A DNA stretch of 64,000 nucleotides, taken from assembly GCA_020048985.1 (NCBI GenBank), contig JAIFLR010000024.1, positions 30,658-94,657 of the forward strand, read 5' to 3'. The notes below the pieces were generated by a model. It was not told the DNA's origin. It ran no database searches and saw only the letters and a program-made list of their open reading frames with translations. Positions 54,088-61,651 of the stretch are shown here, one piece after another (position 1 is the stretch's first letter; every line of letters begins with the position of its first letter). Source of the DNA: Halobacteriovorax sp. GTDB lineage: Bacteria > Bdellovibrionota > Bacteriovoracia > Bacteriovoracales > Bacteriovoracaceae. A program made the translations under genes and the position numbers.

Positions 54088-55494
54088 GTGAAGATCAAAA
54101 ATAATTCAACCATTGCTCTGATTGATGACGACTTAGACCTTCTGGATTTGCTCGCCAGTTTTTTCAGGCAAAGAGGCTATAAAGTTTTAGCTTTCAGTAA
54201 TGCTGAAGAAGCTCTGATTGACTTCGAGAATAAGCGAGCTGAAGCCGATGTGGTTATTTCTGATTTAAAACTTCCCGTCATGTCGGGGATGGAATTCATC
54301 AAGCGCATAAAAAAATCCCATCCAAACCTTCCTATAATACTTATGACCGCTGAGGGTAGTGTTGAGACAGCTGTTGAAGCAATTGAAACTGGTGCCTACG
54401 ATTTTGTTTTAAAACCGTTGCACATACCCCAGCTTCTTATTTCGGTTCAACGTGCTCTACACCTCAATGAAGTGCAGACAGAAAACAAAAATCTCAAAAG
54501 TCTTTTTCATGGCCAGGACTTTATGGGTCTTAAGGGTGTTATTGGAAAAAGCCAAGGTTTCAAAAAAGCGATGGAACTTGCAAAAAGAGTTTCATCCAGC
54601 CAGGCGAACATTCTTATCAGTGGAGAAAGTGGTTCAGGTAAAGAAGTTATCGCCAAAGCTGTCCACGAGCTAGGCGACAAAAAAGACGGACCATTCATTG
54701 CTATTAACTGCTCGGCTATACCAGAAAATTTACTGGAGTCAGAATTGTTTGGTCATGCCAAGGGTGCTTTTACTGGTGCCAATGATAAAAAAATTGGTCT
54801 CTTTGAAGAGGCAAACAAAGGCACCCTTTTTCTTGATGAGATTGGTGACCTAACTCTGTCACTACAGGCTAAACTTTTGCGTGTACTGCAAGAGAGAAAA
54901 GTAAAAAGGATCGGGGAGAACCAATACCGGGATATTTCTGCCCGTATCATTTGTGCTACCCATAAGGATCTTAGAAAAGAGGTTACAGAGGGAAGATTTA
55001 GAGAAGATTTATACTTCCGCCTGAATGTGATTCCTATATACATGCCACCACTTCGTGAAAGAAAAGATGATATTCTGCCACTTAGCGAATACTTTCTTAA
55101 AAAGTTTGCGCTTATGAACAACATGCCTGTGAAGGGATTTTCTAAAGAAGCGATCCAAAAGCTAGAAGCCCACACATGGAAAGGGAATGTTCGAGAACTT
55201 GAAAATGCTATAGAGAGAGCGGTGGTTCTCTCTAGTTCAGAAATTCTTCAGGTTGATGACCTACCGACTGAAGATGTTTTCAGGCAAGAAACCCCATCTT
55301 CAACCTCAGATGAAGCGACTAATGATTTATTAGCTTTTAAACATAATGAGCCTGTTACTCTTGATGAGCTGTCGAAAAAATACATCCAATATACTTTTGA
55401 CAAGAACGGTGGCGCCAAAGAGCAGACCGCAAAAGATCTAGGTATAGATCGTAAGACCCTTTACAGAAAATTAAAGGAAATGAATTTAAATTAG
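54088..55494 (+). CDS. NtrC-family sigma54-dependent response regulator
   Basis: A 468-residue bacterial enhancer-binding protein. It has a receiver domain (acidic pocket around residues 13-15, phosphoacceptor Asp59, Thr87, Lys109), then an AAA+ domain with Walker A GESGSGKE and the sigma54-contact motif GAFTGA intact, then a Fis-type helix-turn-helix (AKDLGIDRKTLYRKLKEM). I choose the GTG at 54088 (AAGGA ten bases upstream); a longer frame opens at 54025. It is convergent with the Hpt gene and surrounded by sigma54-type promoters, its probable targets. Confidence 0.93.
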   Translation: MKIKNNSTIALIDDDLDLLDLLASFFRQRGYKVLAFSNAEEALIDFENKRAEADVVISDLKLPVMSGMEFIKRIKKSHPNLPIILMTAEGSVETAVEAIETGAYDFVLKPLHIPQLLISVQRALHLNEVQTENKNLKSLFHGQDFMGLKGVIGKSQGFKKAMELAKRVSSSQANILISGESGSGKEVIAKAVHELGDKKDGPFIAINCSAIPENLLESELFGHAKGAFTGANDKKIGLFEEANKGTLFLDEIGDLTLSLQAKLLRVLQERKVKRIGENQYRDISARIICATHKDLRKEVTEGRFREDLYFRLNVIPIYMPPLRERKDDILPLSEYFLKKFALMNNMPVKGFSKEAIQKLEAHTWKGNVRELENAIERAVVLSSSEILQVDDLPTEDVFRQETPSSTSDEATNDLLAFKHNEPVTLDELSKKYIQYTFDKNGGAKEQTAKDLGIDRKTLYRKLKEMNLN

Positions 55495-55754
55495 TGCTGA
55501 ATGGTCAACCAGTGCGAGAACTCTTTCAGTGATTGATTTAATGTTTCAAGATCGTGGGTCTGCGCTGCAAGCTCAAGGTTTGCCCCAATAAGAGAAAGCT
55601 CAGGATATCCAAATGTGCTGCCATTGCCTTTGATTTGGTGGCCTATTTTTTCGATTTCAAAGAACTGATTGTCCGCAAGTGAGTGTAGACACTCTTCCAG
55701 GTCACGCCTTCTGTTATCTAAGTACCTTCCCATAATGTCGTTTGGAACTTCCAT
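55491..55754 (-). CDS. Hpt (histidine phosphotransfer) protein
   Basis: A stand-alone 87-89 residue Hpt domain. The phosphoacceptor is in IGHQIKGNGSTFG (His41 when counted from the upstream ATG at 55760). The family forms a four-helix bundle that passes phosphate between receivers. I prefer the ATG at 55754, with GAGG six bases upstream; the ATG at 55760 is the alternative. It converges with the NtrC-type regulator (4-base overlap), so it may feed that regulator or its kinase. Confidence 0.88.
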   Translation of the reverse strand: MEVPNDIMGRYLDNRRRDLEECLHSLADNQFFEIEKIGHQIKGNGSTFGYPELSLIGANLELAAQTHDLETLNQSLKEFSHWLTIQH

Positions 55755-55873
55755 TTTCATCCTCTAAGGCGAGATATTACACTTAAAATAATTAATGATC
55801 CACGACTAAGCTAGGCCAGGGTATTATTCCCCACGGCAAAGCAATAAACCGTTAATATTTCGTAAATTCCTGG

Positions 55874-55889
55874 TGGCACTATTCGTGCA
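55874..55889 (+). promoter_or_regulatory. Sigma54-type promoter upstream of the methyltransferase leader
   Basis: TGGCACT-ATTC-GTGCA: GG at 55875-55876, 10 bases, GC at 55887-55888. It is close to the consensus. The predicted start is near 55900, giving a 189-base leader to the ATG at 56089. It lies in a 330-base stretch (55761-56088) without any gene. Confidence 0.7.
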
Positions 55890-55911
55890 TAATCCATCAT
55901 TACTTACTGGC

Positions 55912-55937
55912 ATCATTGGTCAAAATTGACCAATGAT
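55912..55937. repeat. Perfect 26-nt palindrome
   Basis: Arms ATCATTGGTCAA (55912-55923) and TTGACCAATGAT (55926-55937) around AA, with no mismatch. It lies about 12 bases downstream of the predicted sigma54 start. It could be an operator for a dimeric regulator or the first stem-loop of the leader RNA. A second, shorter palindrome (GACAAG-AA-CTTGTC, 55948-55961) follows. Confidence 0.7.
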
Positions 55938-55961
55938 AATTCAAAAAGACAAGAACTTGTC

Positions 55962-56072
55962 GAATACCTGCACGCTACGGCCAGTATTTCCTGCCTCTTT
56001 TCCCACCTTATTTCGCCTCTCCCTTTCCAATTTACCACCCTGTTAAATGCAGGGTGGTCATCCCTCAGGGAT
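55962..56072 (+). promoter_or_regulatory. CU-rich structured leader before the methyltransferase gene
   Basis: After the palindromes the leader has a pyrimidine-rich tract (about 55989-56038) with several Shine-Dalgarno-complementary units (CCTC, CCACCTT, CCTCTCCC). Then comes a stem-loop CCACCCTG / CAGGGTGG (56035-56042 and 56050-56057, 7-base loop) and a small hairpin ATCCCT/AGGGAT (56060-56072). The larger hairpin lacks a T-run, so it is not a normal terminator. The layout suggests a regulatory leader or an sRNA with CU-rich seed regions. Confidence 0.45.
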
Positions 56073-56088
56073 ATGCTAGATTACGCCC

Positions 56089-56910
56089 ATGAACCTTATA
56101 CCTGAAATCAAACCCGGCCAATCCCTGGAACTCCTGAAAGAACTTCACATCCTTACTCGAGATGGAAAAATAAACCAGGACAGTCGACGAAAACTCAAAC
56201 AAGTTTATCATCTATATCAATTTATCGAGCCCTTATTAAAAGATGTTCTGGCAAAAGAAAAAGAACTTACATTGGTTGACCACGGTGCTGGAAAATCTTA
56301 TCTCGGCTTCATCATTTATGACTTGTTTTTCAAGGGTTTAAACGAAGGAAGAATTTTTGGCATCGAGACCAGAGACGAGCTAGTCAAAAAGTCTCAAGAC
56401 TTAGCTAAAAGATTGTCCTTCCCGAGAATGACTTTTCTCAACCTATCAGTAGAAGAATCTATCACTTCTCCTTTAATTCCTAATAACGTTGAAGTTGTCA
56501 CTGCCCTCCATGCCTGCAATACCGCCACAGATGACGCTATTGATTTTGGCTTAAAACGAAATGCTTCATATTTTGTCTTGGTTCCCTGTTGTCAGGCCGA
56601 AGTTGCTGCCGAGTTCAGAAGAACGAAAGGCAAAATGATCGGGAAGAATTTCATGACTGAAATGTGGAGACACCCTATTCATACCCGTGAGTTTGGCAGC
56701 CATATTACAAACGTACTCAGATGCTTAAGACTTGAGGCTCACGGATACCAGGTTACGGTTACAGAATTAGTGGGCTGGGAGCATTCAATGAAGAACGAGC
56801 TTATTGTCGCGCAATACAAGGATCTTCCCCGCAAGAATGCGCAGGATAAACTTAATGCCCTGATTGAAGAACTAGGGTTATCTGAGCTCAAAACCAGATT
56901 TGCTGAATAG
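56089..56910 (+). CDS. Putative SAM-dependent methyltransferase
   Basis: A 273-residue protein with a class I methyltransferase pattern: motif I as LVDHGAGKSYLGFIIY, an acidic residue after strand 2 (GIETRDELV), VVTALHACNTATDDAI and VPCCQAEVA. It resembles the METTL25/RRNAD-like group, whose members are thought to act on RNA or protein. The substrate is unknown. It is expressed from a long leader behind a sigma54-type promoter. It ends 12 bases before the convergent small gene. Confidence 0.75.
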   Translation: MNLIPEIKPGQSLELLKELHILTRDGKINQDSRRKLKQVYHLYQFIEPLLKDVLAKEKELTLVDHGAGKSYLGFIIYDLFFKGLNEGRIFGIETRDELVKKSQDLAKRLSFPRMTFLNLSVEESITSPLIPNNVEVVTALHACNTATDDAIDFGLKRNASYFVLVPCCQAEVAAEFRRTKGKMIGKNFMTEMWRHPIHTREFGSHITNVLRCLRLEAHGYQVTVTELVGWEHSMKNELIVAQYKDLPRKNAQDKLNALIEELGLSELKTRFAE

Positions 56911-56922
56911 AAGAAACTCACG

Positions 56923-57123
56923 TTAATTGGAACTGTATTTTACGTCACTATTTTTATTAATACTGTAATCAGTGTATTTATAATGGCAATCCATCCTGCC
57001 CTTAAGCATGCGGCATGCCCTTTCTTGCTTTTGTTCCATATGACTTGACCCGAATGGTTTCAAAATCAAGCCCAGAAAAAACAACGCCACCAGCGTAATA
57101 GAATAATGTAACTTGATCTCCAC
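56923..57123 (-). CDS. Small membrane-anchored protein, 66 aa
   Basis: GTG start at 57123, one base after the DUF1328 stop codon, so coupled to it. One N-terminal hydrophobic helix (ITLVALFFLGLILKPF) is followed by a charged tail with two Cys (RACRMLKGRMDCHYKY). Not recognised. It is in the same sigma54-type transcript as the DUF1328 gene. Confidence 0.5.
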   Translation of the reverse strand: MEIKLHYSITLVALFFLGLILKPFGSSHMEQKQERACRMLKGRMDCHYKYTDYSINKNSDVKYSSN

Positions 57124-57124
57124 T

Positions 57125-57307
57125 CTAGTGCCTATTAATCATTCTGCGGCCACTAACCATACTTGCAATAAAGCTGATAACGGCAAGAATGAGGAACACA
57201 AATAGCAAAGTCTTACCAATTTCCAATGACAATCCACCTACGCCGTTAGCTCCTAAAAGTATTGCCACCAAACCTAAAACAAAAAATGCAATTGCAGCCC
57301 TTAACAT
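57125..57307 (-). CDS. DUF1328 (YtjA-like) small membrane protein
   Basis: A 60-residue protein with two hydrophobic helices (AAIAFFVLGLVAILLGANGVGGLS and LLFVFLILAVISFIASMV), the DUF1328 pattern. Function is unknown; homologues are often stress-induced. Start is the ATG at 57307, with GGGAG upstream; the frame is open to 57337. It is behind a sigma54-type promoter and followed by the 66-residue gene. Confidence 0.85.
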   Translation of the reverse strand: MLRAAIAFFVLGLVAILLGANGVGGLSLEIGKTLLFVFLILAVISFIASMVSGRRMINRH

Positions 57308-57352
57308 AGTCGACTCCCTGTTGTGCGAGATCACCACTCACATACCTTCTAT

Positions 57353-57368
57353 GGCAGGAATGGTGCCA
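57353..57368 (-). promoter_or_regulatory. Sigma54-type promoter of the DUF1328 gene
   Basis: Minus strand TTGGCACC-ATTC-CTGCC: GG (complement of 57366-57367), 10 bases, GC (complement of 57354-57355). The predicted start is near 57342, 35 bases before the ATG. It resembles the promoter at 53967 almost base for base. Confidence 0.75.
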
Positions 57369-57441
57369 ATTGATTTAAATAGGAAAAATAACAGGTTAGA
57401 TTTTTAAATGTGACAACAGGGGGCAAACTTCCTCACCAAAA

Positions 57442-57672
57442 TTACTCATTCGTTATGCTTTTTCGTCTCAAACCGACTAACCAGCGCTTGAGTAAGTCAT
57501 AACCAAGTGCAAGATCATTTCTCAATTTTAGAACATCCTTTCTAATTATCTTGGATTGGTGTGAGAGAGATTTATTCTCAGATGTTTTATGAGGAAATGG
57601 CTTATTTCCTCGGGCGAAGACCTTAATAGAATGGGCCCTGCGGGTATTGTTTATTAGATTAGTTGTTGCCAT
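57442..57672 (-). CDS. Small basic protein, 76 aa
   Basis: I do not recognise this protein. It is rich in Lys and Arg, with no membrane helix (for example KIIRKDVLKLRNDLALGYDLLKRWLVGLRRK), and could bind nucleic acid or membranes. The ribosome-binding site GGAGGTGAG is very strong, which supports it as a real gene. A sigma54-type promoter lies about 35 bases upstream. It is divergent from csbD. Confidence 0.6.
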   Translation of the reverse strand: MATTNLINNTRRAHSIKVFARGNKPFPHKTSENKSLSHQSKIIRKDVLKLRNDLALGYDLLKRWLVGLRRKSITNE

Positions 57673-57705
57673 AACTCACCTCCATCTTGCCACTCCTTTC
57701 AAAAT

Positions 57706-57719
57706 GCAAACTCTAGACC
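57706..57719 (-). promoter_or_regulatory. Sigma54-type promoter of the 76-aa gene
   Basis: Minus strand CTGG-TCTAGAGT-TTGCAT: GG (complement of 57718-57719), 10 bases, GC (complement of 57706-57707). The -12 half TTGCAT is perfect; the -24 half keeps CTGG but not CACG. The predicted start is near 57694. Confidence 0.55.
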
Positions 57720-57730
57720 AGAAGAAACTT

Positions 57731-57746
57731 TGGCATGACGTATGCA
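57731..57746 (+). promoter_or_regulatory. Sigma54-type promoter of csbD
   Basis: TTGGCATG-ACGT-ATGCA: GG at 57732-57733, 10 bases, GC at 57744-57745. The predicted start is near 57756, 18 bases before the csbD ATG. It lies back to back with the divergent promoter of the 76-residue gene. Confidence 0.7.
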
Positions 57747-57773
57747 AATATCCTTCTTTAAGAGGAGAAACAT

Positions 57774-58061
57774 ATGCTTACCCAAGAACAAATCCAAGGA
57801 AAATGGGAAGAGATCAAGGGGGGAATAAGGAATGTCTGGGGAGAGATTTCAGAAGAGGAGCTTGATCAAATTAAGGGGAATATCCTATCTGTTCCCGCAC
57901 TGGTTGCTAAAAAATATAACGAAACAAATGAATCAATTTTAAAAAAACTCAATACATTAATGAATAGCTTTGACAATGAAACAGACAAAAGTCTTAAGCT
58001 CAATGATGGGGAGAGCTCCTACCAACGAAGTCCGATAGATAATAATCCTTTATTTTCTTAA
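57774..58061 (+). CDS. CsbD-family stress protein
   Basis: A 95-residue protein with the CsbD domain at the N-terminus (QEQIQGKWEEIKGGIRNVWGEISEEELDQIKGN). CsbD-like proteins are abundant under general stress; the mechanism is unknown. It is longer than the usual 60-70 residues because of a Ser/Asn-rich tail. Ribosome-binding site AGAGGAG. The SET gene follows after 22 bases. Confidence 0.88.
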   Translation: MLTQEQIQGKWEEIKGGIRNVWGEISEEELDQIKGNILSVPALVAKKYNETNESILKKLNTLMNSFDNETDKSLKLNDGESSYQRSPIDNNPLFS

Positions 58062-58083
58062 AATGACCATTTAAGATTATTCC

Positions 58084-58671
58084 ATGCTTCATCCAGACAC
58101 CGAATTAAAGTATGTTTCCCCAGAAATTGGCTATGGCATTTTTGCAACAGCTCTTATCCCCAATGGCACTATTACCTGGGTCAAAGATGAACTTGATCGA
58201 ATTGTTCCTAAAGAAGATCTCGAAAAACTGAATTCGGCTAACCTGGAAAATCTGCTCAAATATTCGTATCGAAATTATCGCGGGGACTATGTTTTTTGCT
58301 GGGACCTTACCCGGTACGTCAATCACAGCTATCGACCTAACTCGATACTAACTCCACTAGGCTTTGAAATTGCCATTAGAGAAATTCATCCAGGTGAGGA
58401 AGTGACCAATGATTATGGAACTCTGAATATTATTGAATCATTTGAATGCGCCAATGGGCCAAGTCACGAGCGAGATCTCGTTTGCCCTGATGATTTAAGT
58501 CGGCACTATTCCACATGGGATGCACAGATTAATTCTTCATTTCCTTTAATTACGAAAAATCTGCAGCCCTTAAACAAATTTTTAACGACACATCAGACGA
58601 AGGAAATTGAACAGATTCTTAGTGGGAAAATGGTCATGCCTTCAGTGCTAAATAATCTTTACAAAAAATAA
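58084..58671 (+). CDS. SET-domain protein (putative lysine methyltransferase)
   Basis: A 195-residue protein with a SET domain: GYGIFATALIPNGT near the N-terminus, RYVNHSYRPNS (the NHS motif) and GEEVTNDYG (the catalytic Tyr region). SET proteins transfer methyl groups from SAM to lysine. No pre-SET domain is present. Bacterial SET proteins are uncommon and of mostly unknown target. It probably shares the csbD transcript. The end overlaps the convergent membrane-protein gene by 13 bases. Confidence 0.85.
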   Translation: MLHPDTELKYVSPEIGYGIFATALIPNGTITWVKDELDRIVPKEDLEKLNSANLENLLKYSYRNYRGDYVFCWDLTRYVNHSYRPNSILTPLGFEIAIREIHPGEEVTNDYGTLNIIESFECANGPSHERDLVCPDDLSRHYSTWDAQINSSFPLITKNLQPLNKFLTTHQTKEIEQILSGKMVMPSVLNNLYKK

Positions 58672-60278
58672 TCAAGCCTAAAAATTCTTTTTCTGGCGAC
58701 AATCATAAAAAAAATGCCAATAAAAAAATAAACCAGTGAAACCAGCCAATACAGGGGATCATACTTCAAGGTTATGGCGCCTGTTTTTGTTGGATGAATT
58801 TCAATTAATCCATTCATAGAATTTGTCTTACAACCTTCAAGGCAGGTCCATCCACCATTCCAGTTATAATTAAAAATAAAACTTTCCTCCAACGGCTTAT
58901 CTGTGATGATGTCTACGGATTCGTTAGTAAAAACAGCTTTTGTTCCATGATCCAGATTAAAAAAGAGATTTGAATAGGGTCGGATTTTTTTGGATTTTGC
59001 CGGTTCATAGCACTCAAATGATAGGAGCCTTGAAGAATAGACCTCTGGCTTTGGCATGGATTTCACGTATTGATCAATTGGCAACGAAGTCTGAGCAAGC
59101 TTAAATTGATCTTTTGCAACTGTATGCTTAAAGGCGTGGTAACTTGCATAACCACCACAGGCCACAAGCTCAATGATTGCCAGATGCAACAGCCATTTTC
59201 TCCACTGTTTAGAGCTATAACCTTTTATGATTAATACCAACATCATGAGATAGAATAAAATTAAGACCCTGCTTTGGACATGCATGTGATTAATGAAGGG
59301 AATACTTTTAATGATCGTCCATGGATTGAATACCCCACCAAGACCTAGGGCAATCCAGCCATAAAAAAAGAATTGAAAGATGATTTTTATATTGTTTTTC
59401 ATCTTCGGTATCAGGGAAATGAATACTACCGTAAGTCCTAATCCCAGATAATGGCCATATTCATGAAAAAAGAATTTCTGCCCCTTCATGGTAAGATAGT
59501 TACTTTGCCTGATATCAAAAAATGCCTGGATAATATTGGCGAAACTGTAGTTAGCTGCTTCGGTCACAGGTGACCTGTCATGGTGAACATAAAGCACTGG
59601 TAAAATCTTGGCCAGCAATAGAAAACTGATACCAATACATATGATGACCAATACTTTTAAATTTCTTCTGTCTGTGATTAATCTATAGAGACCTGGGTAA
59701 TTTGTGTTAAACACAACCAAAAAAATTGAAAAGTAGAGGGGATATAAGCCCCCGTCCAGAAACATTCCTGCCAAAATCAATAACAGCCACCATAAATTGG
59801 AAAGCGTATTTAACTTAGTCGACAGGTATAGGACAAATGGTAAAAAATAAAAGGATCTATAAACAATATGTCCTTCCGCAAAATGCAAAAAGAAAAATGG
59901 TGAGAGATTAAACAAAGCCGAGATCAGATATCCCTCGTATTTTGCCTCCATTCCTTCACATAACTTCAACATTCCCCAGTATCCGAAGAGACTACAAATT
60001 AACAGTGACAATAAATTGGCAATATAAGGATTTAAGAAAAGATTTAAAACCACTAAGGGTGAATAAATCCAATTCTGCGGATTAGAAAGAATATCAACTC
60101 CTCCGCATATCCATGGATCCAAAAGAGGCATCCTGAAATCCCGTAAAGCATCACCAATGACCAAGCCTAGTGAGTTAAAGTACCTCCAGTCTCCTGCTGG
60201 TGAGAGCGGCAGTTTGAATATATAAATTGAGTATGGAGCTATCGATAATACATAAAACAAGATGAGAATTTTATTCAT
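58659..60278 (-). CDS. Large polytopic membrane protein, possible glycosyltransferase
   Basis: A membrane protein of about 539 residues (frame open to 60317) with about eleven membrane segments and a periplasmic domain near the C-terminus (about residues 415-510), then a last helix and basic tail. The first loop has LLDPWICGGVDILSNPQNWIYSP, resembling YfhO/GT-C-type enzymes that use lipid-linked sugars. I cannot name the substrate. Convergent with the SET gene. The start was chosen by spacing from GGA; the ATG at 60287 is an alternative. Confidence 0.65.
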   Translation of the reverse strand: MNKILILFYVLSIAPYSIYIFKLPLSPAGDWRYFNSLGLVIGDALRDFRMPLLDPWICGGVDILSNPQNWIYSPLVVLNLFLNPYIANLLSLLICSLFGYWGMLKLCEGMEAKYEGYLISALFNLSPFFFLHFAEGHIVYRSFYFLPFVLYLSTKLNTLSNLWWLLLILAGMFLDGGLYPLYFSIFLVVFNTNYPGLYRLITDRRNLKVLVIICIGISFLLLAKILPVLYVHHDRSPVTEAANYSFANIIQAFFDIRQSNYLTMKGQKFFFHEYGHYLGLGLTVVFISLIPKMKNNIKIIFQFFFYGWIALGLGGVFNPWTIIKSIPFINHMHVQSRVLILFYLMMLVLIIKGYSSKQWRKWLLHLAIIELVACGGYASYHAFKHTVAKDQFKLAQTSLPIDQYVKSMPKPEVYSSRLLSFECYEPAKSKKIRPYSNLFFNLDHGTKAVFTNESVDIITDKPLEESFIFNYNWNGGWTCLEGCKTNSMNGLIEIHPTKTGAITLKYDPLYWLVSLVYFFIGIFFMIVARKRIFRLDYFL

Positions 60279-60486
60279 CTTAATCATTTCCGAAATAGCT
60301 TTAAACCTGGCTTTCACAAAGTTGATAATTCTGTCCCCAATAGTGTATTCAGTATTTGATCATCTTTTATGGCAGATGAAAACACTGCAATTCCGACTAG
60401 TTAGCTTAATGTCTAACTATTTAACACCCCCTGGATTTTTCTCTCCTACCATAGATAGAATTACCTAAATGTTGTTCAATCAAGTC

Positions 60487-61650
60487 ATGAAAAAACTTCT
60501 AACCGCTTCTCTGATTTTAGGCTCTCTTTCTGTTTCAGCAGCTCCAAAGGGTAAGTTTCTCTCCATTAATAGCAAGATCTTTGAAAAGATCAAGCACCTG
60601 CTGGTTTCAAACCCTAAAGCCATTACAAGCAATAAAGATGTTACAGTCATTAATGTTCCTGATCAACAAGTGGAAGAAGTTTCGGCAATGATCCATAAAA
60701 GGCTTAACCGTTGCGGCGGATTTATGGCCCACGATAGTTTAATGGAAGCCCAGGAGACATTTAAATCGACCAATTTCACTTCAGTGAACCCCCTGATTGA
60801 ATATGTTATTAATCAAAAAGAAACTGTTCAGAAAATTGTTAATGAGGTCAGAGAAGATAAAATCAGAGATATGATTTTGAATCTTTCCAGTTTTGAGACG
60901 AGACACTACACCTCCAAATCGGGAATTAAATCTTCGGAATACATAAAAACCGTGTGGTCAGAAATTTCTAAACACAGATCTGACGTTAAAGTTGATCTTT
61001 TCCAGCATAAAGGTTTTCCCCAAGCATCGATTATTATGACTATTCTGGGTTCAGAAAAACCTGATGAAGTCGTTATTTTGGGAGGCCACGCCGATTCAAT
61101 ATCAGATGAGCATATGGCCCCAGGTGCAGACGATAATGCCTCGGGCATAGCAAGTATCACAGAAGTCATCCGAAGTTTGATGGTTCATGACTTCAGGCCT
61201 AAACGGACAATCAAGTTTATGGGTTATGCAGCCGAAGAAGTGGGCCTCTTTGGTTCACAGGAAGTGGCAAGGTCATTTCGCAAACTTGAAACTAAGGTCA
61301 TTGGGGTCATGCAACTTGATATGACACTGTTTAAAGGAACTGCTGATAAAGATATTGTTCTTATTTCTGACTATACCAACAAAGCACAAAATCAATTTCT
61401 AGGTAAGCTTATTGATGAATACGTGAAAGTCCCTTGGGGTTATTCGGTTTGCGGCTATGGCTGCTCTGATCATGCATCATGGACAGCTCACGGATATCCG
61501 GCATCATTCCCATTTGAATCTGCCTTTGAGGACAGCAGCCCTCTCATTCATAGTGCTTCGGACGTGCTGGAAAACTACGCTGGGGACGCAGGCCATGCTG
61601 TGAAATTCTCGCAATTAGCAACAGCATTTGTCGTTGAAATGTCTAACTAA
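60487..61650 (+). CDS. Secreted M28-family aminopeptidase
   Basis: A zinc aminopeptidase similar to Vibrio leucyl aminopeptidase. A signal peptide (KKLLTASLILGSLSVSAA) is followed by a propeptide-like region of about 120 residues and the catalytic domain. Metal ligands and catalytic residues are seen in GGHADS, GADDNASG, AAEEVG, LDM and SDHASW. Secreted peptidases suit a predatory lifestyle. The frame starts at 60469, but the ATG at 60487 begins directly with the signal peptide. Confidence 0.88.
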   Translation: MKKLLTASLILGSLSVSAAPKGKFLSINSKIFEKIKHLLVSNPKAITSNKDVTVINVPDQQVEEVSAMIHKRLNRCGGFMAHDSLMEAQETFKSTNFTSVNPLIEYVINQKETVQKIVNEVREDKIRDMILNLSSFETRHYTSKSGIKSSEYIKTVWSEISKHRSDVKVDLFQHKGFPQASIIMTILGSEKPDEVVILGGHADSISDEHMAPGADDNASGIASITEVIRSLMVHDFRPKRTIKFMGYAAEEVGLFGSQEVARSFRKLETKVIGVMQLDMTLFKGTADKDIVLISDYTNKAQNQFLGKLIDEYVKVPWGYSVCGYGCSDHASWTAHGYPASFPFESAFEDSSPLIHSASDVLENYAGDAGHAVKFSQLATAFVVEMSN

Positions 61651-61651
61651 A

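Noticed and set aside
53867..54091. 74-codon plus-strand frame before the NtrC-type gene
   Set aside because: It overlaps the tiny membrane-peptide genes and the sigma54-type promoter on the other strand, has no convincing ribosome-binding site, and its product looks random.
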